Of a stretch of 64,000 nt of DNA, positions 50,482 to 58,706 are shown one piece after another (positions within the stretch are counted from its first letter, which is position 1; the number at the start of each line of letters is the position of its first letter). The notes beneath the pieces are model-generated. The model searched no databases. It was not told the DNA's origin and was given only the letters and a program-made list of their open reading frames with translations. Position numbers and translations under genes: made by a program. Source of the DNA: Prevotella sp. (GTDB lineage: Bacteria > Bacteroidota > Bacteroidia > Bacteroidales > Bacteroidaceae); the NCBI GenBank assembly GCA_016291085.1, contig JAEEVW010000016.1:1-64000 (forward strand). Reading direction: 5' to 3'.

Positions 50482-53154
50482 ATGATGACAGCCAACGAGA
50501 TTCGCGACTCGTTCAAGAAGTTTTTCGAGTCGAAGCAACACGCCATCGTGCCTTCTGCACCGATGGTGATCAAGGATGACCCCACGTTGATGTTTACCAA
50601 CGCGGGCATGAACCAGTGGAAAGATATTATATTAGGTACGCGCGACCCAGAGCCGCGTCGCCGTGCGGATACCCAGAAGTGTCTGCGCGTCAGCGGTAAG
50701 CACAACGACTTGGAAGAGGTTGGTCACGACACCTACCACCATACCATGTTCGAGATGCTGGGAAACTGGTCGTTTGGCGACTACTTCAAGGAGGGTGCCA
50801 TAGACATGGCGTGGGAATATCTGGTGGATGTCTTGAAGCTGAATCCTGAGGACCTTTATGTTACTGTATTCGAGGGTTCACCCGAAGAAAACATCCCTCG
50901 CGACGACGAGGCTGCCAAGTATTGGGCCAAGCACGTGCCTGAGGATCATATCATCAATGGCAACAAGCACGACAACTTCTGGGAAATGGGCGACACAGGT
51001 CCCTGCGGTCCCTGTTCTGAGATTCACGTCGACTCTCGTACTCCCGAGCAGAAGGCCGCTTCAGGCAAAACGGGTCGTGAACTCGTCAACCAAGACGACC
51101 CACAGGTTATCGAGATCTGGAACCTTGTGTTCATGCAGTTCAACCGCAAGGCTGACGGCAGTCTCGAGAAGCTGTCGATGAATGTGATTGATACTGGTAT
51201 GGGGTTCGAGCGCCTGGTACGCATGATGCAGGGCAAGCACTCGAACTACGATACCGACGTCTTCCAGCCCATCATCAAGGCCGAGCAGGACATTACAGGT
51301 CTTAAGTACTTCACCTTTGAAGAGGAGGCTAGTCAGACTAGTGAGACTAGTTCTACTAGTCAAGAGCAAATCAACGTGGCTATGCGTGTCTGCGCCGACC
51401 ACCTTCGTGCTGTTTCGTTCTCGATTGCCGATGGTCAGCTGCCCTCGAACGCCAAGGCCGGCTACGTCATCCGCCGTATCCTGCGTCGTGCCGTACGTTA
51501 CGCCTACACCTTCCTCGGACAGAAGGACGGTTTCCTCTATAAGCTCGTCCCCACCCTCGTTCACGAGATGGGCGATGCCTTCCCTGAGCTGAAGGCCCAG
51601 CAGCAGTTGATTACCAAGGTCATCAAGGAGGAGGAAGACTCCTTCCTGCGCACCCTCGACAAGGGTATCTCCCTGCTCGACAAGGCGATGGAGGAACTGA
51701 AGGCTCAGGGCAAGAACCAACTTGATGGCGTTCAGGCCTTCCGTATGTTCGACACTTATGGTTTCCCCCTCGACTTGACAGAGTTGATTTGTCGTGAGAA
51801 TGGTTTTACCGTTGACGAGGAGCAGTTCAACGTGGAGATGCAGAAACAGAAGGAGCGTGCCCGTAATGCCGCTGCCGTTGAGAATAGCGACTGGGTAGAG
51901 CTGAAGGCTGGCGAACAGCAGTTCGTAGGCTACGACTACTCGGAATATGAGTGCGAGATTCTGCGCTACCGCAAGGTGACGCAGAAGAAGAATGAGTTCT
52001 ACGAAATCGTGCTGTCTGCCACACCATTCTATGGCGAGATGGGTGGACAGGTTGGTGATCAGGGTGTGCTCGTCTCTGAGAACGAGACCATCGAGGTTAT
52101 CGACTCCAAACGCGAGAACGGCCAGACTGTTCATATCGTCAAGCAGTTGCCTAAAGACCCCGCAGCCCAGTTCATGGCTTGTGTCGATACCGACAAGCGC
52201 GACGCTTCGGCTGCCAACCACACCGCTACCCACCTGCTCGACTATGCCTTGAAGCAGGTACTGGGTGACCACGTGGAGCAGAAGGGTTCGTTTGTATCGC
52301 CCGACACGCTGCGTTTCGACTTCTCGCACTTCGAGAAGGTGACTGACGAGCAGCTGCGCGAGGTAGAGCGTATCGTCAACGACATGATCCGTCAGGACCT
52401 GCCTCGTGACGAACATCGCGATATGCCGATGGAAGAAGCCAAGAAACTGGGTGCTATCGCCTTGTTTGGCGAGAAATATGGTGATAAGGTGCGTGTCATG
52501 CGCTTTGGTCCGTCGTGCGAGCTCTGCGGTGGTATCCATGCCACTTCAACAGGTCGCATCGGTTTCTTCAAGATTCTCTCTGAGAGCAGCGTGGCAGCAG
52601 GTATCCGCCGTATTGAGGCCAAGACAGGCAAGGAGTGCGAAGAGTTGCTATATCAGTTGGAAGACACGCTGAAGGTCATCAAGTCGTTCTTCAATAATGC
52701 CAAAGACCTGCAAGGCGTGATTCAGAAGTACATCGAGGAGCACGACTCGATGAAGAAGGAAATCGAAGGTTTCCAGGCACAGGCTGTAGAACGTGCTGCC
52801 AAGCAGTTGGTTGAAAAGGCTCGCGAGGTGAATGGTGTGAAGGTAGTTTCTGCCGTATTGCCTATGGTTCCTGCTGCAGCCAAAGACCTTGCTTTCAAGA
52901 TTCGTGCTGCTGTCGAGGGTTCACTGCTCTGCGTCATTGGTTCTCACGCTGACAACAAGCCTCAGCTTTCTATCATGATGAGCGACGACATGGTCAGTGA
53001 ACACGGACTGAATGCAGGCCAGATGGTTCGCGAAGCCGCTAAGCTTATCCAGGGCGGTGGCGGTGGTCAGCCCCACTTCGCTCAGGCCGGTGGTAAGAGC
53101 GTCGACGGACTCTCTGCTGCAGTCGATAAGGTCATCGAACTGGCAAATCTGTAA
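50482..53154 (+). CDS. alaS: Alanyl-tRNA synthetase
   Basis: 890 aa (ATG at 50482 or 50485). Class II catalytic domain (about 1-260: [51 protein letters not shown] PCGPCSEIH), tRNA-recognition domain, editing domain ([12 protein letters not shown] with Hxxx[14 protein letters not shown]) and C-Ala domain (about 770-890). Charges tRNA-Ala and edits Ser/Gly. Residues about 284-295 ([12 protein letters not shown]) come from four 9-bp repeats inserted in the loop before the conserved [12 protein letters not shown]; no essential motif is interrupted. Confidence 0.97.
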   Translation: MMTANEIRDSFKKFFESKQHAIVPSAPMVIKDDPTLMFTNAGMNQWKDIILGTRDPEPRRRADTQKCLRVSGKHNDLEEVGHDTYHHTMFEMLGNWSFGDYFKEGAIDMAWEYLVDVLKLNPEDLYVTVFEGSPEENIPRDDEAAKYWAKHVPEDHIINGNKHDNFWEMGDTGPCGPCSEIHVDSRTPEQKAASGKTGRELVNQDDPQVIEIWNLVFMQFNRKADGSLEKLSMNVIDTGMGFERLVRMMQGKHSNYDTDVFQPIIKAEQDITGLKYFTFEEEASQTSETSSTSQEQINVAMRVCADHLRAVSFSIADGQLPSNAKAGYVIRRILRRAVRYAYTFLGQKDGFLYKLVPTLVHEMGDAFPELKAQQQLITKVIKEEEDSFLRTLDKGISLLDKAMEELKAQGKNQLDGVQAFRMFDTYGFPLDLTELICRENGFTVDEEQFNVEMQKQKERARNAAAVENSDWVELKAGEQQFVGYDYSEYECEILRYRKVTQKKNEFYEIVLSATPFYGEMGGQVGDQGVLVSENETIEVIDSKRENGQTVHIVKQLPKDPAAQFMACVDTDKRDASAANHTATHLLDYALKQVLGDHVEQKGSFVSPDTLRFDFSHFEKVTDEQLREVERIVNDMIRQDLPRDEHRDMPMEEAKKLGAIALFGEKYGDKVRVMRFGPSCELCGGIHATSTGRIGFFKILSESSVAAGIRRIEAKTGKECEELLYQLEDTLKVIKSFFNNAKDLQGVIQKYIEEHDSMKKEIEGFQAQAVERAAKQLVEKAREVNGVKVVSAVLPMVPAAAKDLAFKIRAAVEGSLLCVIGSHADNKPQLSIMMSDDMVSEHGLNAGQMVREAAKLIQGGGGGQPHFAQAGGKSVDGLSAAVDKVIELANL
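51329..51364 (+). repeat. Four 9-bp ACTAGT-core units inside alaS
   Basis: CTAGTCAGA, CTAGTGAGA, CTAGTTCTA, CTAGTCAAG: 36 bp, in frame, same core as the array in the amidase gene 24 kb away. Confidence 0.85.
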
Positions 53155-53181
53155 TATAGTACACATTGTTCACACTTTTTA

Positions 53182-53217
53182 ACGGCATGCGCTGTCATAT
53201 TTTTCAGCGCATGCCGT
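53182..53217 (+). terminator. Terminator after alaS
   Basis: A perfect 13-bp inverted repeat (ACGGCATGCGCTG / CAGCGCATGCCGT) with a 10-nt loop, followed by CTATTTTG. It lies 28 bp after the alaS stop and just before the sigma factor gene. Confidence 0.75.
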
Positions 53218-53229
53218 CTATTTTGTGAA

Positions 53230-53748
53230 ATGAGTACAGAAATCAGCAAAAAGGACTTCGCCCGATTGGTGCAGCTACATGCCCCACAGGTGCTCGACTT
53301 CACGGCCAGACTGCTATCTGATTGCAGGGAGGCTGAAGAGGTGGCACAGGATGCCTTCGTCAAGGCTTTCAGGCAACTGTCGTCTTTCCGTGGTGACTCG
53401 TCGTTCGTGACATGGGTACAGCGCATAGCCTATCACGAAGCCATTGACCATCTGCGACAACGAGCGCCCTACACGGTAGACATCAGCGAAGTGGCTGCAA
53501 TATCGGACGATGAAGAGCTGTCAATGGGACGTGAGGAACGTATAGCGTTGATGGAAGAGGCTATCGACGACCTGCCAAACGATGAGCAACTGCTGATACA
53601 TCTCTATTATTACGAAGACCAACCGTTGCGAGACATCGCCTATATCATGGATGCGGAGCCGAATGCATTGGCACAGCGACTCCACCGAATCAGAAAGAAA
53701 CTATTACGGACGATTAATCAGAAAGAAAATGAACAAGCTGACAGATAA
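53230..53748 (+). CDS. ECF-family RNA polymerase sigma factor
   Basis: 172 aa. Region 2 (about 10-75: FARLVQLHAPQVLDFTARLLSDCREAEEVAQDAFVKAFRQLSSFRGDSSFVTWVQRIAYH) binds core polymerase and the -10 element; region 4 (about 110-165: LPNDEQLLIHLYYYEDQPLRDIAYIMDAEPNALAQRLHRIRKKL) is the HTH for -35. Followed with 20-bp overlap by a membrane protein gene that is its likely anti-sigma factor, and then by a thioredoxin-fold protein, suggesting an envelope-stress regulon. No PUL-type FecR domain is present. Confidence 0.92.
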   Translation: MSTEISKKDFARLVQLHAPQVLDFTARLLSDCREAEEVAQDAFVKAFRQLSSFRGDSSFVTWVQRIAYHEAIDHLRQRAPYTVDISEVAAISDDEELSMGREERIALMEEAIDDLPNDEQLLIHLYYYEDQPLRDIAYIMDAEPNALAQRLHRIRKKLLRTINQKENEQADR

Positions 53749-54334
53749 CGATATACGCGAGGCCCTGAAACGAAGGGAAACACGACGGACAAAACCCGAA
53801 GTGCCAGCAGACTTCATGACCAACGTGATGCAGGAGATAACTCCCAAGCCTGTACGTAGAGCACGATATGCCTACATCGCTTCCCTTGCCGCAGCAGCCT
53901 GCATAGCCATTGCCGTGCTGATGGTTTGGCCAAAGGAAGATGGTCTACAGTCCGACGGGAGCGAACTTGTAGTCCGTAAGGAGTACATTCCCAGTCCGTC
54001 GCCTAAGACCGAGCAAGATTCAGTAAGTCGAGTGCTGCCAGTAAAAGCGGTAGTGCGGCAAGCAAAAAGAACAGACAGACAATTAGTAGCACAGCGAGAC
54101 AAGCCCGCTGCTTCATCTGCTGACAGCCTCGACTATTATATTAATAAGATAGAACGTGAACTGGCCCAAATGGATGATAGCCTCTATATTGAGCATATTC
54201 ATCGGGTGATGCATGCTGACGAGCGACTGCAGCGTATCGTCAACAATTACATCCTGAATGAATTGCATAAAGATGCCCAACCCCATCAAGCCGCAATTAT
54301 TAACAACGTAACAACAGACGATTATGAAGAATAG
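53729..54334 (+). CDS. Single-span membrane protein, probable anti-sigma factor
   Basis: 201 aa from the ATG at 53729. A charged cytoplasmic N-terminus (about 1-45, MNKLTDNDIREALKRRETRRTKPEVPADFMTNVMQEI region) precedes one membrane span (about 50-66, YIASLAAAACIAIAVLMVW) and a periplasmic part with a helical end. The layout and the overlap with the sigma gene fit an anti-sigma factor, although no zinc HxxxCxxC motif is present. It overlaps the next gene by 11 bp, so translation of the three is probably coupled. Confidence 0.65.
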   Translation: MNKLTDNDIREALKRRETRRTKPEVPADFMTNVMQEITPKPVRRARYAYIASLAAAACIAIAVLMVWPKEDGLQSDGSELVVRKEYIPSPSPKTEQDSVSRVLPVKAVVRQAKRTDRQLVAQRDKPAASSADSLDYYINKIERELAQMDDSLYIEHIHRVMHADERLQRIVNNYILNELHKDAQPHQAAIINNVTTDDYEE

Positions 54335-56300
54335 GAACATTTTGATGGCAGTATGCCTGATATGGGCCATGTCAATCAATGCACAGGTGAGCGACGCGGC
54401 CCGTCGCGTCCACGAAGCGTTACAGGCTTTCGTAGCCTCTGGTGAATATAATGTAGGTGAAGGCCGTGTGGTCTGCAAGGACATAGTTACTGGCGGCAAA
54501 GCTACGGCCTATGACTTTAGCCAGGTGTTTTCCGTTGAGGGCACTAATGATGCCAGCATACTGTTTCCACACATGCAGGAGTTGGAGCAGACCCTGCGCA
54601 GCGAAGCCGTGCATGCCAAGGAAGTCATGATTCACGACGCCCAAGAAGGTGTTCCGTTGACCTCTGGTGTACTATGGACCTTTGGCAATCCTAATGGCGC
54701 GGTCAGCGGGAGGTATGTCTTCGGCACCCGACAGAACATCCGCCTGCTGTCTTTCGACGAGTCTGACGGGCAGCGCTATGCCGTCCTGTTAGTGTGGGAA
54801 CAGCAGATTAAGCTGGACCAGCAGGCTGGAAACTTTTGGATGATGAACGGCACCGTTTTTGAGATTGCGGCTAAGAAGCGCGACGGCATGCCTTTTATTC
54901 TGCCTTATTCCGAACGGCAGGAAATGACAGCAACCATCAAATACGACACAGACCCTACAGCCCCACAGACTTACGACGAACTGTTAGCCAAAGTAAAGCA
55001 GACCTGCCAGATCTACGACCGCGAGACCTCGGGTGGCAAGACGGCTGCTGTCGTGGTGCTCCACAAGATGTGCGACGCCTATCCCAACAAACTGACCCAA
55101 GAGCAGTACAACACGCTCATCGGCATCCTAAGTCCTTATGCTGAGACCGCCTCGGGCCAGAAACACAGGGAGATGTTTGGCTACACCTGCTACACGCTTT
55201 ACAAGAAGAGTGAGCAATATCAGGCGGAAGGCGGTGAGGTGAAGCGTCGACCAGCCATGATAACCTCTTCCACCATATCTACGACGCAGCTGCGAAAGGT
55301 CGTTTCATACAACGGACTGATTACCAACGGTTCTGAAGACCTGCAACTGGTGGACTGCCAGATTAGCGGCACGGCTCCAGCCGATGCCGACAGCATTAGC
55401 GTTCATCGCAGCGTGTCCTCTTTCGAGGAACTTGGAAAGTTTCCTGTCCGCAACGGACGTTTCTCTTTCACCTGCCGATTGCCGAAAGACGAGGTGTGCG
55501 GCCTGACCACAGAAAACCGCCATATCACGTATTTCTGGGCAGACGGCCAACCCATCAGAGCAGACTTGGTAAAGAGTACCGTCAAGAGTCAGAAAGCCTC
55601 TCAGCAGCGCAACAACTTCCTGAACGAAACGGAGGCAGAACGGTTGCGCATGCTGAAGATAAAGGACCGTGCCGAACTGGATGCCGCCCTCGCCAAGCAG
55701 CGCGAACGCTATCGTCAGGTCATCTTCCAAGGCAACGACGACCTGCTGAAAGCCGACGCCATCTACAAGGCATATACCGAACTGACTTACGACGAACTGA
55801 AGCCCTTTGTCAGCGACCAGTTCCGCTACTCTAACCATCTGCTAATGGCTCCCGTCAAGGAATATGTGGCTGGATTGGAGAAACGCCGTCCGGGGAAACA
55901 TTATGAAGACATGCTCGTTGCAGACACGCTGGGCAACCCTCACCAGCTGAAAGAGTACGTCGGACGCGGCTATGTCGTGCTGCACTTCTGGGAAAGCTGG
56001 AATCGCGACCAGTTCGACATCCTGCCCCAGTTGCGCACACTCTACGACCAGTATCATGCGAAAGGCCTGCAAATCCTCAGTCTAGCCATTGACGGAAACA
56101 ACAAGAAACAATGGATGGACCGACTGAAAGAAGAGAACCTGCCTTGGCCACAACTGTCTACCAAAGCAGCTAAGAATCTATACGGCATCCTCTCATGGCC
56201 CGAAACCGTTGTCATCGGTCCTGACGGCACCATCGTCGCCAGTCCCTCAACCGTGCAAGAGTTAGAGGCAGAACTGAAAAAGATTTTTAGTAAGAACTGA
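54324..56300 (+). CDS. Secreted TlpA-like thioredoxin-fold protein without the CxxC
   Basis: 658 aa with a signal peptide (MKNRNILMAVCLIWAMSINA). An N-terminal region of unknown type (about 22-330) is followed by a DUF4369-like beta domain (about 335-415, YNGLITNGSEDLQLVDCQISGTAP) and a C-terminal TlpA/AhpC-like thioredoxin fold (about 520-658, VADTLGNPHQLKEYVGRGYVVLHFWESWNRDQFDILPQLRTLYDQY). The active-site position that normally reads WCGPC reads WNRDQ, so redox catalysis is excluded. The cis-Pro region (WPETVVIGPDGTIV) remains. A binding or sensor role within the sigma operon is possible. Confidence 0.82.
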   Translation: MKNRNILMAVCLIWAMSINAQVSDAARRVHEALQAFVASGEYNVGEGRVVCKDIVTGGKATAYDFSQVFSVEGTNDASILFPHMQELEQTLRSEAVHAKEVMIHDAQEGVPLTSGVLWTFGNPNGAVSGRYVFGTRQNIRLLSFDESDGQRYAVLLVWEQQIKLDQQAGNFWMMNGTVFEIAAKKRDGMPFILPYSERQEMTATIKYDTDPTAPQTYDELLAKVKQTCQIYDRETSGGKTAAVVVLHKMCDAYPNKLTQEQYNTLIGILSPYAETASGQKHREMFGYTCYTLYKKSEQYQAEGGEVKRRPAMITSSTISTTQLRKVVSYNGLITNGSEDLQLVDCQISGTAPADADSISVHRSVSSFEELGKFPVRNGRFSFTCRLPKDEVCGLTTENRHITYFWADGQPIRADLVKSTVKSQKASQQRNNFLNETEAERLRMLKIKDRAELDAALAKQRERYRQVIFQGNDDLLKADAIYKAYTELTYDELKPFVSDQFRYSNHLLMAPVKEYVAGLEKRRPGKHYEDMLVADTLGNPHQLKEYVGRGYVVLHFWESWNRDQFDILPQLRTLYDQYHAKGLQILSLAIDGNNKKQWMDRLKEENLPWPQLSTKAAKNLYGILSWPETVVIGPDGTIVASPSTVQELEAELKKIFSKN

Positions 56301-56426
56301 TTTTGGCATCCATGTTACCGCTGTTCATAGACCACGTATTCTATACATACAATTCAAAAAAACATAGCCCCTTGTGCCCCCTTTCTCTGGGGATCCCTTT
56401 GTACAAAGGAGATTTTCGGTTCAAAC
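56301..56426. other. Intergenic element similar to that at 11.26 kb
   Basis: AAAAAAACATAGCC at 56356-56369 and GTGCCCCCT at 56374-56382 recur from 11264-11303 in the same order. They are followed by CCCC...GGGG and the perfect palindrome CCTTTGTACAAAGG (56396-56409). Confidence 0.5.
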
Positions 56427-56464
56427 AGTATGAGGGCAACCGCATTTGCGATTGCCCTCATACT
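56427..56464. terminator. Bidirectional hairpin between convergent genes
   Basis: A perfect 13-bp inverted repeat (AGTATGAGGGCAA / TTGCCCTCATACT, 12-nt loop) lies between the convergent thioredoxin-fold and xylanase genes. T-runs are weak on both sides. Confidence 0.65.
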
Positions 56465-56488
56465 ATAGTTGAAAAATAAAGCGCGAGA

Positions 56489-58675
56489 TTACTTGAACAG
56501 GCTCTGGGCCATCTTTTCGAGGCAGCGGCGCCAGGTCAGGAACTCGTGGGCAGTACCCTCGGAAACGAGACCCTCAGCATTGAAACCGGCAGCTTTCAGG
56601 GCTTCGACGCTCTTGTTGATGCCGTCGGGATTCTCCTTGTCGCCACAACCTACGAAGATGTACTTCACAGCCTTCGGATCCTTAATCTCGTCGGGCATAT
56701 AGGTGCCGCCAGAGAGCAGTCCCCAGTAACCAAACACCTCAGGACGACGCAGGGTGATGAGCTTCGTTTCCATACCACCCATCGACAGACCAGCCATAGC
56801 GCGGTTCCACTTGTCGGGCTTGGTGAGGAACTGTTTGTCAATGACGGGGATGAGCTCGTCAATAAGCACCTTCTCGAACTCCTCAGCAGTGAACTGGCCG
56901 ATAGTACCGAACTTGAAGTCGTTGGTCAGACCATAGGCCATGACAACGATGAAGGGCTTGATCTTGCCGTCGGCAATCAGATTATCCATAATGATGCCAG
57001 CCTTACCCTGTACGGGCCAGCTGGTCTCGTTCTCACCCCAGCCATGCTGCAGGTACAGAACGGGATAGCGCTCCTGCTTGCCCTTCACGAGCTTACCATA
57101 GCCATAGGGCAGATATACATTGGCAGTCTGCATCTTGCCCGTACTCTCAGACCAGAAGTTCACCTGCTGAATGTTTCCGTGAGGAATGTCCTTGCGCCAA
57201 GCATAGAAGTCCTGATCGGGAGCGGGAATCTCGATACCACTCTCCCAACGGCAAGAGCCGAAGTAGTTGTGCGTGCCAGGATCGTTGAACACACCACCGT
57301 CGATGGTCAGGTGATAGTAGTGGAAACCAGGATCCATCGGACCCTCGGTAGTACCAGTCCACACACCGTCCTTATCCTTGCGCAGCACCGTACCGCCACG
57401 ACCACCAAGGCCCAGGCTGACGATAACCGACTTGGCATCGGGAGCCTCGATACGGAAACGGGCATAACCCTCGCTGTTCACCTGCGGATACTCCTGACCA
57501 GGCTGGTTGCAGGGATTGGGAACCCAGTCGTCTTTCGGTGTTGCATTATCAAGCTTAACGTCGAAGTCACGAATAACCTGGAACGAGCGCTTTGCCTTCA
57601 GGTTCTCGTCGATGGGCAACGGATGGTTGCCGAGGCCGAGCCAAGAGTCCTTGTCGCTAAGGTTCCAGAAGGTCACATTCTTAATGACATTCTTATACTT
57701 ACGGAAAATCTTGAAGATGCGGTTGTACTGGTCTTCCTGCAACGTAGCGATATAGGGAGCCTGGGGCTTAGCCTCACCACGCGAGAAGCGCAGCTGACCA
57801 CCACTCTCGGTGTTGGTACGGAGGTCGAGCTCGGTAATGTGGATGATATTCACAATCTCAGAGAAACGCTGAATAGCCTTTTCAAGCTGGTCCTCTTCAG
57901 GGAAATAGATGTTGTAGTGGCCCTGCATACCAATACCGTCGATAGGCACACCAGCGTCCTTCATCTTCTTCACCATCTCGTAGATACGCTCACGCTTGCC
58001 GTTATCCACACAACTGTAGTCGTTGTAGATCAGAACACCTGTGGGATCAGCCTCACGGGCAAACTCGAAAGCCTTGGCGATGAACTCATCACCGCAGAGC
58101 TTGAAATGACGGCTCTGACGATAAGGGCTGGCCTTGACCATCTTGCCATCAACAAAGTCGAATGGACGTCCGTCGTCGGCCATAGCCTCGTTCACCACAT
58201 CCCAAGCATATACCACGTCCTTATAGCGGTTCACCACCGTGTGGATGTGGTCGCGCAGGCGCTCGTAGAACACTTCCTTCTTGACGGGCTTACCCTTCTT
58301 GTCGGTAAACATCCAGTCGGCAAACTGAGAGTGCCAGCACAGGCAATGACCACGCATCTTAATACCATTCTCGCGGCAGAAGTTGGCAATCTTATCGGCC
58401 TTCTCAAAGTTCCAGACACCCTCCTTCGGATGAATCTCGCCGGGCTTCCAGTCGTTCTCGGCTGTCACACTGTTAAACTGTTTCTTGACAATCTCGCTTT
58501 GAGCAGGATCAGAGATATTGTTCTGATTGACAGCCACACCGATTGTGAAATAATCCTTGTAGGCATCCTTCAGACTGGGCCCTGCGAAATAGTCGACAGG
58601 ACGTCCCCACTGAGCCAGCATTGGTGTGATGCCAAGAAATGCCAGCATCAGACCGGTAATAATTCTTTTTTTCAT
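56489..58675 (-). CDS. Bifunctional endo-xylanase (GH10) - feruloyl/acetyl esterase (CE1)
   Basis: 728 aa with a signal peptide (MKKRIITGLMLAFLGITPMLA). GH10 domain at about 30-375: acid/base Glu163 in WDVVNEA, nucleophile Glu282 in HITELDLR. A beta-sandwich module (about 400-495) joins it to the CE1 esterase (about 503-728) with nucleophile Ser631 in GLSMGG and His710. The architecture matches the known Prevotella ruminicola Xyn10D-Fae1A enzyme, which cuts the xylan backbone and releases ferulate. Third gene of the leftward xylan operon, 31 bp behind GH3. Substrate of the esterase (ferulate or acetate) is inferred from that homologue. Confidence 0.92.
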   Translation of the reverse strand: MKKRIITGLMLAFLGITPMLAQWGRPVDYFAGPSLKDAYKDYFTIGVAVNQNNISDPAQSEIVKKQFNSVTAENDWKPGEIHPKEGVWNFEKADKIANFCRENGIKMRGHCLCWHSQFADWMFTDKKGKPVKKEVFYERLRDHIHTVVNRYKDVVYAWDVVNEAMADDGRPFDFVDGKMVKASPYRQSRHFKLCGDEFIAKAFEFAREADPTGVLIYNDYSCVDNGKRERIYEMVKKMKDAGVPIDGIGMQGHYNIYFPEEDQLEKAIQRFSEIVNIIHITELDLRTNTESGGQLRFSRGEAKPQAPYIATLQEDQYNRIFKIFRKYKNVIKNVTFWNLSDKDSWLGLGNHPLPIDENLKAKRSFQVIRDFDVKLDNATPKDDWVPNPCNQPGQEYPQVNSEGYARFRIEAPDAKSVIVSLGLGGRGGTVLRKDKDGVWTGTTEGPMDPGFHYYHLTIDGGVFNDPGTHNYFGSCRWESGIEIPAPDQDFYAWRKDIPHGNIQQVNFWSESTGKMQTANVYLPYGYGKLVKGKQERYPVLYLQHGWGENETSWPVQGKAGIIMDNLIADGKIKPFIVVMAYGLTNDFKFGTIGQFTAEEFEKVLIDELIPVIDKQFLTKPDKWNRAMAGLSMGGMETKLITLRRPEVFGYWGLLSGGTYMPDEIKDPKAVKYIFVGCGDKENPDGINKSVEALKAAGFNAEGLVSEGTAHEFLTWRRCLEKMAQSLFK

Positions 58676-58706
58676 ACTGTTATGGTTTAGTTAGTGTTAA
58701 TGATTA

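Noticed and set aside
51061..52539. 492-codon open frame opposite alaS
   Set aside because: Antisense shadow of alaS, which has every family motif; composition is not protein-like.
56546..58690. 714-codon open frame opposite the xylanase gene
   Set aside because: It is the antisense shadow of a GC-rich, strongly supported GH10-CE1 gene; the translation has no domain, no sensible start and no promoter.
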